Shown: piece after piece, positions 21,645-33,617 of the stretch
Numbering within the stretch: position 1 is the first letter of the stretch
Layout of the letters: each line of letters opens with the position of its first letter
Assembly (NCBI GenBank): GCA_019925095.2
Contig: CM034401.1
Coordinates: 12,870,338-12,934,337, forward strand
Source of the DNA: Dendrolimus kikuchii
Taxonomy: Eukaryota; Arthropoda; Insecta; Lepidoptera; Lasiocampidae
Direction: 5' to 3'
DNA: 64,000 nucleotides
Notes under the pieces: model-generated
What the model was told of the DNA's origin: nothing
What the model saw: the letters and a program-made list of their open reading frames with translations, nothing else
Databases searched by the model: none
Position numbers and translations under genes: made by a program

Positions 21645-22646
21645 GTATTCTTTTACACTTTGCACGATTTTTGAAATAAATTCTTCATTAGGTCTATTTA
21701 ATAACATTGGGCAATAATTTGTACGAATACCATGCAATTGAACGCATTTATTGTGTTTTTATTTCATTAGTATTTTATGGCTGGCTCCTGTGGTGGTTAG
21801 ATCGTTACCCAACTAACAAGATTAATATTATTATATATTAATTTAAGAGATTATAAACCCTAAAAAGGAAATATTGTCTGTAATCTCACTCCAGGGTCTG
21901 ACTATCTATCATAGCAGATTATTTGTGTAACTACTACGTTGCGTACGACGTAGATAAATTTGGTATAGCAACTATTTAATTTATTTAAGGGCCGACTTTT
22001 CAATCATCAGATAAAAGTTATCCATCGAAAAATTATAATCTGACTGAACGCAAAAGGAAAAAACCATTCAACCGTTTTATTTGCGCAACTTTAATGTTTA
22101 ATTTGTTCATGTTGTATTTTAACATTTGAATAAATATATATTATCTGGTGACTGAAAACTCGGCCCTTAATCCAAGAATTTCAACGTTTCTAGGCGCAAA
22201 TATATTTTAATGTTAAATATGAGTAAGTTTTCAGTTATAATGTACAATAAGAGGTTATTCACGTATAAATTATACGAAATAAAAGCAGCTAAGTACAGGA
22301 AAGTAAGAATCATAAAAATGCTAGTTTAGCACATGTCTTCGATACCAGTCCACAACGAAGCGATTTTATTTCCAAAAAGGGTTCGCCTTCACGCCAATGT
22401 AGATACAGGGATACGTCCTCACTAAGGCCTGATATACACATGCGCGTCGTATTTTATCATTATGTAAAAAATACATTTTCATATATTTATCATTAGCTCT
22501 TCTTTTAATTTTTATCGGTATTAGTAGTGAAACTTTCAAATTCTTTATGATACAAGCTTGATACTCTATGCCACACTTGCCGCGGTTAAACGTAATTATT
22601 AATTAAACATAAAATTTGTTGATACTATTAACAGAAATTAGATATA
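21645..22646. other. Non-coding stretch
   Basis: No gene seen. AT-rich throughout. Confidence 0.4.
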
Positions 22647-22866
22647 TCTATATAAATAAAAAATAATCGTAGAGATGTATGTACGCGCATAACTTGAGAA
22701 CGACTTTACCGATTTTGAAGAAGATTTTTGTGTGTGAGTGGGTCCCCGGATGGTTTAGATACACAACTGGAAGCGATAGGAAGGTTAAGTAAAGTCAAGT
22801 CAACTAAAGTCAAGTCCTAGGTTTTAATTTTTTTCTGGATGGGACAACGTCCGTCGGCACTGCTAG
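22647..22866 (+). mobile_element. Small non-autonomous Helitron-like element
   Basis: It starts A|TCTATATAAATAAAAA and ends GCACTGCTAG|T, with a short GGAC-AAC-GTCC stem just before the 3' end. Length is 220 bp with no ORF. A reverse partial copy lies at 32205-32290, sharing ACTTGAGAACGACTTTACCG. Confidence 0.6.
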
Positions 22867-22879
22867 TAATATCATGGAA

Positions 22880-23090
22880 GAACATTCTTTTTACATGGTA
22901 ATATATAATTGTATAACCCCAAGCTAAGCAAGTTACGCTTGTATACAAATGAGCAGACCAGACCAGAGTAAATAATTATTCATTTACGAAATTTACTATA
23001 CTAGGAATAGAAACCGGCCTCTGCGTTCCAGCGAGTTCGACCGACTAAGACTTAGCCCGCTCCACCACAGAGGTCGATTAAAGGAGGATT
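22880..23090 (-). repeat. tRNA-like SINE, family B (reverse copy)
   Basis: Inverted A-box-like CTTAGCCCGCTCCACCACAG and inverted B-box-like AGGAATAGAAACCGG are both visible, joined to the AGTAAATAA body word shared with other copies. Confidence 0.55.
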
Positions 23091-23465
23091 AAATTAGTAG
23101 GTATTGTCATCATCTTAGTATATCATAGTAACGCAGTGGTCTTTCACTGGCGACGGCGGTCGGTGCACTACGTTAACCATCAGTCTCCGCATGCTGTGTA
23201 TAATTATTATCGTATATGAACCAAAAGAACCAAAATTATCAAAATATTGTTTATATTATAGGGATTAAATGATTTTTCAAAACTAGCAACATGATTATTA
23301 TTAGTTATCACACAATTTTGTTGTGTTGATAACACAATAATGTGTTATCGTACTGCGCACGTAAGCATGAAATTACCATACATGTACAATAATTGTATGC
23401 TTTAGATTAGTGCTGCCGAAACGGCGGTGCGCAAATGTTTTGCCTTGTGACGTAACTCTTTTTAC

Positions 23466-23574
23466 CTCTTTAAGAGCAAGCTCGCCTTTAATCATTCCAG
23501 CGATATGGACGGAGCCTGTCTGAGGGACTGCACTTGCTAGAATCTCGGTGCTAGCTAAACTGTTGCCCAGGACT
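23466..23574 (-). CDS. Candidate internal exon (unconfirmed)
   Basis: On the minus strand TTTTTCTATTGCCATCATCTAG looks like a polypyrimidine tract and acceptor. The following 109 bp is open and ends AAAGAG|GTAAAA. The open frame reads VLGNSLASTEILASAVPQTG and then SVHIAGMIKGELALKE, with an amino-acid mix plausible for a protein. The frame continues past the donor to 23373. I recognise no family and see no matching exon nearby. A chance ORF is possible. Confidence 0.25.
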
Positions 23575-24247
23575 CTAGATGATGGCAATAGAAAAATATC
23601 AGAGTCATTTTAGTGCATATCCAGCAATTGTCGTCGGTCACACACTACCCCACTGTTAGTCCCCGAGCAGCACGGTGTTCATAAAGCATTTCCGCCTCGT
23701 AACAAAAAAAACCCTTTGTGTGAAAGCCGCTTCGGAAAAGTGGAGCAAATTAATCGTCTATTCGCTAAACGCGAACTTGTATTTATCAGTGGAGTTAAAT
23801 GGCCTGTTAATATAATTTAATATTGTCTTACAACACTGGAACTGCTAGTCGCCTCGAATATACGGGAATGTGGAACAAGCTTAAACCTACTCTCACATCA
23901 CCGTGGCAAAGGTATTGATAGAGACGTGTGAGACGATCCAATTTACCAGTAACTTTAGCCAAGAAAAGTTTCTAGGCTTGACAGGAACGCAAATGATATA
24001 TCAAACTTTGTTGCTACTAGATTATTAGGTTACTTACGTCTTGTACAGATACTCTCTGGCAGCTTTGAGTGTATACACATACCCTACATATTTATGCTGT
24101 GTTCAATAATAAACATAGATGCATAGAGCTTTGCTGAGAGGATTTTTGATGATACATATAGCAGGTGCATGAGAATAATGAACGGTTTCCATTTCAGCAA
24201 AATCTTATTATTCGGGTTTTGCGGGATACTGTAGCTATTTGGGAAAA
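23575..24247. other. Non-coding stretch
   Basis: No gene or clear repeat. Confidence 0.4.
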
Positions 24248-24652
24248 TCTATATATACATATAATTTAATTGCTGTTCTTTAGTCTCGCTAAAACTTGAG
24301 AACCGCTGGACTGATTTGGCTAATTTTCGTTTTGAATTATTTGTGGAACTCCAGGGAATGTTTAAAAGGTGAATAAATATATAAAAAAAGGCTTGGAATA
24401 TAGTAAAAACAACAATTTCACTTTCACTTAGAAACTATTCCTACCTGTGTCAAACATTTGATGTTCGTCCCGTCGTTTAGAAATCAATTAAATTTAAAAG
24501 TCATTCAGAAATCAAATTAAATATAAAAGTGAAGTTTTTTCCCATTTTTTTGGTTTTGAATGTCAAACGTTTGATGTTCGTCCCGTCGTTCAGAAATCAA
24601 CGTTTTTTATTTATTGATTCTGAGGCGGTACCAAGTTTGCCGGGTCAGCTAG
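24248..24652 (+). mobile_element. Non-autonomous Helitron-like element
   Basis: Borders are A|TCTATATATACATATA and GCCGGGTCAGCTAG|T. Internal text such as GTCTCGCTAAAACTTGAGAA is typical of an abundant lepidopteran repeat (recall). An internal tandem-like duplication repeats GTCAAACRTTTGATGTTCGT, with 120 bp between repeats. Confidence 0.65.
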
Positions 24653-25147
24653 TATATTATAAAATATCCACATTTGCTCCCCGGACTGTTTGACTGTCCA
24701 TGTACTTTACATCCATTATCCTCAGAAAGGACTGAATCTATACGAATCAAAAACGATTATAATGTGTTCTTGGAGTATAATAGATTCGCGAAAAAATCTC
24801 GATGTTGCTTGGCATGTCTGGTATAGTTAAACAAGTTTTCAAAATAATTTCAATGTAACAGTGATTTTTTTAATTAATTCTAGTAGTTGGTGAGAAATAT
24901 TATTCAAGTCGTAAAAATTACTCAAAAATAATTAATATAAGAAATCTCATGAAGTTTTTTAGGGTACAGTTGCTATTTTGATAAAAATACAACTATCTTC
25001 TGTCTTTGTATTTCTCAGTATTTTTTCATAGAAGTAACATATACACAGATAAAATTTAACAGCAAGGTATATGACATAATATGTCGTTACATAGCGGTTT
25101 AATGACACTGTGAAATAAGAAATATATGTATCATAATATGATTGAAC

Positions 25148-25610
25148 GCTATCAAAAGATACCTATAGGATCTAAACTATATTGTTTTATAGTTATTCTT
25201 CTGTCTTCCAAAACCAGAATTTCAACCTTTTTGACATCTTCTTCCGTAAAGGAGGTTGAAATTAACCCAGAACGCGGGTCATCTTTGCAGCTTCATCTAC
25301 CTCTTTTAAATTCAGTCACCCAGTACGCAACTGTAGAATAGGGTACAGCATCATCCTCTAATGTCTGCTGAATGTCCGAAAAAAAATCATTCGTAGACAT
25401 TTTTATAAGCTTAGATATTTTATCATCGCACGTAACTCACTTTTATCCATCATTTTGCGTTTTTAGCAATTCATTGCACAAAATTAATTATTACATGCAA
25501 TCTAACTGATAAAAACGAGTGACAATTAGCATAAATATTGTGTGACTGACACTCTTTAATTTGAATATCAAACTTCTCCCAAAAAGGTTTGATATACACG
25601 CACTTCTAAG
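25148..25610 (-). pseudogene. Mariner-like transposase N-terminal fragment, lineage E
   Basis: It aligns along its length with 60600-61088. Read on the minus strand, the shared region encodes the helix-turn-helix part of a mariner-type transposase, best seen in the other copy. No catalytic D residues are present. Upstream of the start lies a shared 5' UTR with CAAACTTCTCCCAAAAAGG (on +). Heavy frameshifting makes it a dead relic. Confidence 0.55.
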
Positions 25611-26558
25611 AACATTTTGATTTTTCTACACAATGAAAAAAATAGGAATTGTTAAGATCTTGCTTACTGGGACACCGTTAAAATGATGGTTAAACGTACT
25701 GAAAACTGTATCCTAATACATTTATGCAAGAATAAATATTTCATTTCATATGTTACACTTTACAGTTACACTCATTTAGTATGAAAATCAACTGTAAGGT
25801 TTAGGTTTAAATGCCCTTATCGATGACATTAGTATCTTTAAAAACCTTCTTTTACATTAGGTCTGTATTTGCAGACACCTATAAAGATAAGCGGTATCTT
25901 CAGGACATTTACTTAACAAAATGAGTTCGGAACATTTTCAAATTACAATTTGACCGTAATACCAACATTACAATAAAACTAAGCACTTAAGGGAACTTTT
26001 CTTGAGTCCAACAATAGCTTTGGGAGATTTGTAACTGTATCCCATCGCATTTGGAGCTGTCGTTATAGTTAATGTTGGGGGAATAATATACTATACTACA
26101 TTTATAGTTCTTTGTATCGATTGACCTAATTGGTCAAGTAGGTACAGTACTTTGTAATTTTATTATTTTTTAAATACGGCTTCACGGTTTTTGGATAAGC
26201 GATAAGACCGCTGTTCCTGCCTTTACTGTTTAATGTGACTACTTTACATTGTTGATTTAATGTGTACGTGGAGAACAATAAAGCGTTTTTTATTCTCTTT
26301 TTCAAGCAAACAGGCAAAACTTTCAACCAGAGCAAAACAGTAAGTCATAATAATAATAGTCATAGTAATAAGGCCAAACAAGTTCAGTTTAAGTTCAAAA
26401 AGTCACATTTCAATAAACAACTGCGATTTCCTATATAACACAAAATTGCTGTAAAACAATTAATATTATGTAACCCTCAAGATTTTGAGGGTATATGAAC
26501 CAAACCGAAAGCCCCTAAGATTCGTAAGATTAGATGTGTCTGGTCAAAAGCACAGACC
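25611..26558. other. Non-coding stretch
   Basis: No gene seen. Confidence 0.4.
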
Positions 26559-26994
26559 ACTTTTTGAAGTGAATCTTCCATATAGTATTAGGATTTTTCT
26601 GTCACGAAAGACATTACGGCCGCGTGGAGAGGTGGCATAAATTTAGAGTAGACGTGGTGAGAGGCGGCATAATATTAGAGTAGACGACTATGGATGTCTT
26701 TTTTGGTTCCGGATCGAATTCAGTTTTTTTGATTGAGAAACTAAAATATGTTTAAATAAAAAATGCATTCATTAAAATGTACCCAACCTAACCAAATCAT
26801 AATTTGCAATATACCTGCGAAAAATCGAAATGTGTGCTGGGGCACATAGTAGAAGTGAAACTTCAACGGACAAGTGGAAAATTGTTAATGTAATTGTCCA
26901 ATTTGAAAACCTGCCCGTAAATCTTCAATTTAAAATTTTGTTGCGATTCGTTTTGCCACTTGTCCGTTGCCATTCGTTTTTCCACTTGTCCGTT
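26559..26994. mobile_element. Foldback element, family G (copy 2)
   Basis: It has the same order as 17611-18092: ACTTTTTGAAGTGAATCTTC, GGATTTTTCTGTCACGAAA, TTTTTTGGTTCCGGATCG, then the hairpin end. The left hairpin arm is shortened by a deletion after GACAAGTGGAAAA, so this copy can no longer fold fully. It also carries an internal repeat of the AGAGTAGACG(T/A) block (26645-26690). Confidence 0.6.
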
Positions 26995-27129
26995 TTATTT
27001 TTTGTGGGCCAGTCTTATTTATTCTATATAGATTTAATATATTATTATATTACAGAGAATTCTAACTTAAAAAAATTGAAATAGATAATTCTGAAATAGA
27101 ATTCTTTATCATTTTTAACATTAGAATTC

Positions 27130-27429
27130 CGATGGCACATTTTTCTGTGAATGATTTGTAATGGCCAAATAAAAAAAAAACGAATTCCAATGTGATTTTT
27201 TCACTGATCGATAGAAAATTTCATGTAATAAAATGTGTGATATTTTTATCCCGGGAATTTTATTAGGAGCGGTTTGAATTTTTCGAATGAGTAAAATTAG
27301 CTTATTCCGACACAGTTTCCACTAAAAAGATAGCTTACATTCTTTTTTTAACTTCTACGTTACTTTGAATCCCGGGAATCCCGCGGGAATTTCAAGTTAC
27401 GCGTCGACGAAGTCGCGGGCATACCCTAG
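27130..27429 (+). mobile_element. Helitron family H, 3' part
   Basis: It ends GTCGCGGGCATACCCTAG|T on the + strand. The body shares CGAATTCCAATGTGATTTTT, ACTGATCGATAG and TATTTTTATCCCGG with 57732-58089. The 5' TC end is not found, so the copy is truncated. Confidence 0.6.
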
Positions 27430-27693
27430 TAATTATCTAAACTAATAAACATAATTTTGATGAAATGAATACTTTAAGACAGCTGGGATTAATGCTATAG
27501 CAATACTATATTAAAGATGTGAGATATTCACGGGGCAAGATGCGTGGGACGACATGACAGCTATCCGTCAACACGTCAATTACATGTTTTAATGCAAGTC
27601 AACGGGTAGCTGACGTTCCCATAGCTATTCGATGTAACCTTACATAACGCCGTCTCTAAGTTGTATAGCTATAACATGCTGTTGTACATTAAT
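27430..27693. other. Non-coding stretch
   Basis: Nothing recognised. Confidence 0.4.
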
Positions 27694-27816
27694 GGCCGGT
27701 TCCTATATCTTACTATTGATCCGCTGGCATCCATTCCATTCCATCGGTTGGATTTGAACATTATTTGTATGGAGCTTGTCACATTTTAACCAATAGGACA
27801 TATGATATCCCGACCC
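27694..27816. mobile_element. MITE, family D
   Basis: It starts GGCCGGTTCCTATATCTTAC after CATTAAT, the same flank word as the copy at 55188. The right end is degraded but still shows GATATCCCGACCC. Confidence 0.5.
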
Positions 27817-28699
27817 ATAATAGCCCACTTAAACATTAATTTCCTTCTGAATTTAGTTTATAGTAAGCATATATTTATTCTATTCAAATTTTTGTCAGTT
27901 AATAATATACTCCTATAAAGAAGTTAGTCTAACATGACTATTTGTGTTGTTTTTTCCTTAGTTTTCCGGAAAAAGATTACCGACTATCAAAATTTCTCCA
28001 TTTTGCCAGATATATTAGCATTTATTATCACTTACCTCTATTACCATGACATTGGGAAAAAATCAACACCAAAGGCGTCGACAAGAATACAATAGAATAA
28101 CTAATAGTAAGGCAAATGAACGGTTTCTAATTGTGTTAATTGACATAGCACCTAAACAGCAGCATATCTATACACCCATGTACGTAATAAAATAGATCTA
28201 AATAAATGTAATAAATAAATAGTAATTATTAAAAACAAAAAGACAAAAAAAAGAAATAAAAGAAAAATCTTACTACATGATAGAGGAGAGGCCAATCAAT
28301 AAAAAAAAGAACGGTTGGTAAGATATAGGTACGGGCCATAAGTAATATTATGTTTGTTTGAGATACAGGCCTAGCGATATGCAAATAAAAGCAAGTCATA
28401 ATTCTACAGTAAACCAGTAACCAAACAGAGAACAAACAAAATGAAAAGAAGTCGTTACTTTGTGGCGATTGTACTGGAGCTCACCTTTATCCGAAGGCAA
28501 ACAAAGTAAAACTTTGACCATTACGGGCCGTTGGAGTCGTCGCTAAAGGAAATTGAACGCCTAAAACCCGCCTTCGGATTCGCATTCGGATTATCGTAAA
28601 CAATAGTTACTTGAACGCTTAATTGCTGGAAAATGTATAAATTAAATTTTAACCATAAATACAATTGTTAAATGTGAAAGTCACTTTCTTTGGAAATAA
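27817..28699. other. Non-coding stretch
   Basis: Two short family D-like words (near 28110 and 28315) are the only repeat traces. No gene seen. Confidence 0.4.
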
Positions 28700-29045
28700 A
28701 TCTGATGGCATTTGTTTTTGTGTGGGCTAAGCCTTTGCTAGCCTACCTCAAGGAGCTCCCGGTTCGATTTCTGATATGGTAAATTCCGGAAACGAAATTT
28801 CTGCTATTTACTATGGGATCGGTTCCATAGCGATCGGTAACCTGCGTAGATTGGGAATGAAATTTATGTAAATACAAACAAATGATCAGCAGTCAAACAC
28901 ACAGATCGCGTATTCCCAAGTTATGGATAACAGGACCTCTCTGTAGCCAATCCCAGACACCCGGATAATAGTAAATAACGAAAAGTTCGTTTACGTCATT
29001 TATCATACCAAGAACCGAATCCAGAGCCTCTGCACTACAGTGAAG
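28700..29045. repeat. Inverted pair of SINE family B copies
   Basis: A forward copy (GGGCTAAGCCTTTGCTAGCC, CCCGGTTCGATTTCTG) runs from about 28715. A reverse copy (AATCCCAGACACCCGGATAA, ACCAAGAACCGAATCC) ends at about 29045. They lie tail to tail and could pair as a long imperfect hairpin. Confidence 0.55.
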
Positions 29046-29063
29046 TAAACCGGCAACCGGCCC

Positions 29064-29345
29064 ACTTTTTTATGTTTGCGTATAGGCAAACTGGCAAACG
29101 GGCCAACTGGTGATAGGTGGCTACCGTCGCCCATGGACATCTGCAACACTAAGGGAGCCGATGCGTTGCCTACCTCGATGAGACTTTAGGTATTCGTTCA
29201 CGCCCTTTTTGAAGAGCCCCATATTGTAGCGCTCTGGGAAAACCGCGGGAGGGAGTTCATTCCATAACTTGGACTTACCACTTAGAGAAACCAATTCACT
29301 TATATGTTTATTTTTTATCTTTGGAATAGGTAAATCGGTTATCAT
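29064..29345 (-). pseudogene. LINE reverse transcriptase C-terminal fragment (CR1/jockey-like)
   Basis: The minus strand encodes SLSGKSKLWNELPPAVFPER, then YNMGLFKKGVNEYLKSHRGR, QRIGS and ADVHGRR before the stop. The LWN(E/A)LP..VFP.RY..G.FK...N.YL pattern is the usual last segment of CR1/jockey-type LINE ORF2 proteins. The stop is followed by the tail words TTGCCAGTTTGCC. The copy is 5'-truncated at about 29345. Its DVHGRR end corresponds to the GTCCATAGGCGATGG block seen in family C tails. Confidence 0.7.
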
Positions 29346-30204
29346 AAAATTTTAGTAAATAAGACGACGATGTTTTAACGGCGACAGGTTGAAATGTATC
29401 TAAATTTATAGCTTTTATTTCGGAGGATAGTTTACTTGCGATGTTGATATGAATTACAGAAGCAAAGCTCAATGAATTGATTTTAATAACTTTTCGAAAA
29501 CATGTACTTATGTTATAATAAAGTGAATAATCTCAGGATACTTTTTAACTAAAATAAAGTTTTATCACAGAAAACGTTTTGCGGGATACGGAACCGGCAA
29601 ACTCCGGCAAAGTATGTGTTCGTGTGGAAACTCAGGTTTCTAAAAATATATTAAACAATCTTTCCACGCAATTCATATAACGTAGGCTGTACTTCTGTAT
29701 TAATTAATAACAACTACATATTGTATTGTTTGTGATAAAACGATTCCTGTGGATTTATGTGAGAAACACACACTTCACATGTGAGAGAAAACAGAAAAAT
29801 AGGTGTACATTTTTTCAATTCCTATCTCTAATGTACTATTGTATATTAATTTACTACATTTCATACATATTCGTATGTATTCATATACCTAGAAGACAGT
29901 AAATAAAAAGCTAAATAAGTAGAAATATTACAAACAGTTACACTAATCAAACGTTATACGAGACCTATAATGTTTATAAGCAGTCAAACATTACATAAGC
30001 TTAGAAACTTTCGCAAGAGCGGTCACTTAGCAATCAATTTCAGGTTATTAATACCACTACTATATTCAATGCCTCCGAGCGCTCTTATTAGGGTGTAATC
30101 AATTCAGCTAAATAAATTATAACCAGGCATCACATTGATCTTTTGATAACTTTTCGATATAAGGTAGCTTTAGTGTTAGCTATTAATATCGATAGGATAA
30201 GGTA
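29346..30204. other. Non-coding stretch
   Basis: No gene seen. Confidence 0.4.
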
Positions 30205-30447
30205 GTTTTTTTTATTGCATTAGTTCAGCAGACAGGTAGACGGCCTTCTTGATGGAAAGCGGTTACCATCGCCTATGGATATTTGCAACGCCAAAGGTGC
30301 TACAAATTGCTGTTGCTCTTTTAAGAGAAACTGGAACCTGGTCACTAATAAAGGAACACAACTCAAGGTTGTTATGGTGGCATACTCCAGAACAGGGGTG
30401 GTACCATCCAGACAGGTAAACACCCTACCACCTGGGGTTGGTTGCTT
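30205..30447 (-). mobile_element. Family C retroposon, 5'-truncated
   Basis: An inverted A tail (TTTTTTTTATTGCATTAG) is followed by the family blocks in reverse order. The copy ends near GGTTGGTTGCTTA, so the first ~60 bp of the element are missing. Confidence 0.65.
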
Positions 30448-30989
30448 AAGTAACACGGAATTTAAATAAGAGTAAAATGCGAGATATACTATCAGTTTCA
30501 AATACTTATTTGCGTTTGACATGCGTACCAACGGTATTACAATGAACTATGTTGAAAACCGCGCGAAGAGTAGAATAAAAATCAAGATATTGGATCCTGG
30601 GCTCCGAAATATTATGACAATGATGGTTGATAGGTTTGAAATAATGTTATTTGAGTGTTTAAAAAAGTTAATTAATATGACACTGGGAATACGAATAGCG
30701 TTTTCGTTCGTTCCGAGCAATTACGTTGAATGCTGAAATCATTACCTTGCTTACAGCTCTTAGGGCCGCCACAATCGGTGTGATGTCACGCCCTTAAAGA
30801 ATACCAGCCGCCGTTTGAAACGGTTCGCCTTGAACTAATCGTATTTCATACGATAAGTGAGAGTTCCGATGGACCATTCTCCTTTCTCCCTACCCCATCT
30901 CCTATATCGAAAAAATCTTATCTGATCTCTGTATTATCTCATCTCTATCTCCTATCCTGTCCAAAAAGTTGACAATACGTTGACTTCGC
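30448..30989. other. Non-coding stretch
   Basis: The 71-codon ORF at 30521-30736 has no recognisable motif and is not called. Nothing else seen. Confidence 0.4.
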
Positions 30990-31075
30990 CACTAGTGTTT
31001 CAAACGTCTATAGGTGACAGTAACAACCTTTCATTAGCTGAACAATCTGTTTGAACAGCTTCAAAATAAAAGACC
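30990..31075 (+). repeat. LINE 3' tail fragment
   Basis: The words GTTTCAAACGTCTATAGGTG, GTAACAACCTTTCATTAGCT and a short A-rich end match the tail family loosely. Confidence 0.35.
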
Positions 31076-31840
31076 ACCTAACTCGAGCCATATGAGTGAA
31101 GCTGATGTGTTTATTCGCAGGTTTTCTACTTCGTAATTTTTTTATTTATTAGCAAAATATCATGGTATTTAATTGTAATGTAACCTTTAAAGGTGCTAAA
31201 AGAAATCGCTTTTAAACGACCTAAAACAGAGGTTCTAAATTCGTCGTATAAATTATTTTTTGTGAAATTTTCTAAAATAATAACTATTAATTTAATATCC
31301 CCTATAGCCAAATATATTTCCCCAACGGATGTTTCCGTTTGGGGTTAACACGCCATATTTATAGTCAAAGATACTTTGAAAGGCTCACCTTTTGTGAGTG
31401 AAAATTTGCGAAGTTTCTGACCTTTTTCGCATTGAATCGTTATTCTTTTACCCCGAAACAATCTCGCATTATACCCATATAGCCATAACTGGGTCGATTC
31501 TTATGATAAGGTAATCTAACCAAAGCCTCTAATCCATATGCATCAGAAAAGATTTAAATTTTCAAAAACAAAAACTGGTCAAGATTCAAGACGAGGCGGT
31601 CTCGCGTGGAGCTGGATGATTTACGCTAGACCGTACGAACGTGCATGCTTGATGCTACACCTCGAGGCGCACACGTTAGAGCTCGGTTGTGCCGAGCGCC
31701 TTTTACACGGATATACATGTCCGTAAGGTTAGCGTCCGCCACAATCTAGAATAGATTATTCTTTACTTATACCTAGATAGAAAATAACGGCTGTCACGGG
31801 TCTACGTGTTTACAGCTATAGTAGTGTCAAAATTTCACAA
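31076..31840. other. Non-coding stretch
   Basis: A GC-richer patch at 31580-31740 (GCACACGTTAGAGCTCGG) is open in one + frame for 62 codons. No motif supports a gene. Confidence 0.35.
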
Positions 31841-31985
31841 TTTTTTATTACCTAAGAGTAAAACAGACAAACAAGTAGGCGGCCTACCTGATAACAAGTC
31901 ATCACCGTCTAGAGACGTTAGCAACTCCAGAGTCGTTGACAACGCATTGTCCGTCTCAAAGAAATTTAATGACGCCCTTTAACAA
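31841..31985 (-). repeat. LINE 3' tail fragment
   Basis: An inverted A tail precedes AGACAAACAAGTAGGCGGCC, CATCACCGTCTAGAGACGTT and TTGACAACGCATTG, which are diverged tail-family words. Confidence 0.45.
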
Positions 31986-32088
31986 CACCACGTGGCTGTA
32001 GATATTTAAATAATAAACAAGTAAATAATAAACAAAAGTAATAAATCTATAATCATCTATATGTTTCATTGTCTATTCTTCTTCTATT

Positions 32089-32152
32089 GTATTGTGGACG
32101 TACGTGACGTCCTGTGATGATAATTACAGGACGTCACGTACGTCCACAATAC
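32089..32152. repeat. Perfect 27-bp inverted repeat with 10-nt loop
   Basis: Positions 32089-32115 are exactly the reverse complement of 32126-32152, and the loop is GATGATAATT. The arm includes GGACGTACGTGACGTCC, itself rich in ACGT palindromes. It has no similarity to other repeats here. Confidence 0.85.
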
Positions 32153-32204
32153 ATTTAATTATTTTAGCAATTATAAGTTTCATTATTATTACTTATCATC
32201 ATCG

Positions 32205-32290
32205 TCATCAAAATCGGTAAAGTCGTTCTCAAGATATGCGCGTACATACATTTTTATGATTAATTTTTATTTATTGATTAAGATTCACAT
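32205..32290 (-). mobile_element. Helitron-like fragment
   Basis: It is the reverse of the start of 22647-22866: TCGGTAAAGTCGTTCTCAAG, GCGCGTACATACAT and TTTTTATTTATTGAT. Confidence 0.5.
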
Positions 32291-33309
32291 ACTCTTAAGT
32301 CCCACAGACTTAAGTATAGCTTCATCTATTTGATGCTTGTGTAACTTAGTTGACGGCAGAACTCATACTTACCGACTATCGGTTTAAAAACTATTGAACT
32401 ATCTTTTTTTTAAATTAAAATGAAACCCATCCTATGTCCCAAGAAGGAATAAATCCAGCAAAATAAGAAAATATAATCAAAATCCGTTGAGTAGTTTCGA
32501 AGCTCTGGCGATCTTAGGTTTGACTAGTCAAACCTCAGGTCTGATATAAAGTCTTAGTCAAAGTCCAAATACATGACGTCTTTCTGCTTTTGACTAACGA
32601 ATTTTTGTCTAACCTAGGAGAGACTAATTTCTACACTCATTAAATATGTGACAAGTGCAGTACGAATCCACGTTTGACCGATTCTGCCATTGTCGCTTCT
32701 AGGATTAACTAGGCAAAGCTCGAAACAGATTATTTTACGTTCGACGTTTGACTAATTCTAGGTTCTAAAAATACTTTAAGTCAAAGGCCGAAATTGGAAT
32801 TTATTTCGGATTTTGTCTAAAAGCCTTGGTCAAACCAAACCTGGCGTAAACCAGTCATTCCGGGAAGAGACTGAATATTGAACTTTGACAGAAATAAGTG
32901 AGTTCACTACTTAGTAATAAGAAACTGTAACGAATATTGATATCATACAGGTAGGTAATGTACCGTAAAACTTAATAGCAAATGTATTCTCCAATAAACA
33001 CTTCTCTTGCTATTTTGTTTTTAAGTTTTCCTATATCTATCGAATTTTTTTATGGACTTCTTTTAACAATTAGAGTTTAACGTTTTGGATTTTATGCATA
33101 TATAGACGAAATGAGAATCTAGTCCATTTTTGTAGTCAGTTAAAAGTAAACAGACTTTATTATCTAAGTCCATAAATTGGTACCACAAAAGACGGTTTTA
33201 TTCCGTAATCGTATGTCGGAATGTCTTCCAGACTGTACCTACCAAATTTCATAATGATCGGTTCATCTCCAAAACTGTTGAAAAAACAACATCAGAAAAA
33301 GTTTCTTCT
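32291..33309. other. Non-coding stretch with a GACTA-rich segment
   Basis: At 32517-32860 the words TTTGACTA(A/G) and CTAGG recur irregularly, including a palindrome AGGTTTGACTAGTCAAACCT at 32516-32535. The cause is unknown. No gene seen. Confidence 0.4.
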
Positions 33310-33617
33310 GTGCTGGAACGGAGAAACAATACAATTTATCACGGCCGGGCCGCCTTTCATAAGAGGCGACAAAACAATCTACAGCCAGGTGGCAGGATAT
33401 TTGTCCATTTGGATCGCTACCACCCTTTGTCTATAGAGTATGACGTTGGAACATCCTTGAATTGTGTTCTGGAATTAGTAGCCAGGCTTCAGTTTGCTTT
33501 TAAAGAGGAACAGCACATTGGCAGCACCATAGGTGTGATAAATGTCCATAGGCGATGATAACCGCTTTCCATGAGGTTGGCGGTCTGCCTGTCTGCTGAA
33601 CTCATGAAATAAAAAAA
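33310..33617 (+). mobile_element. SINE-like retroposon, family C (diverged)
   Basis: It runs from GTGCTGGAACGGAGAAACAA to CTCATGAAATAAAAAAA. It is more diverged than other copies but keeps the order of all blocks. Confidence 0.65.
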
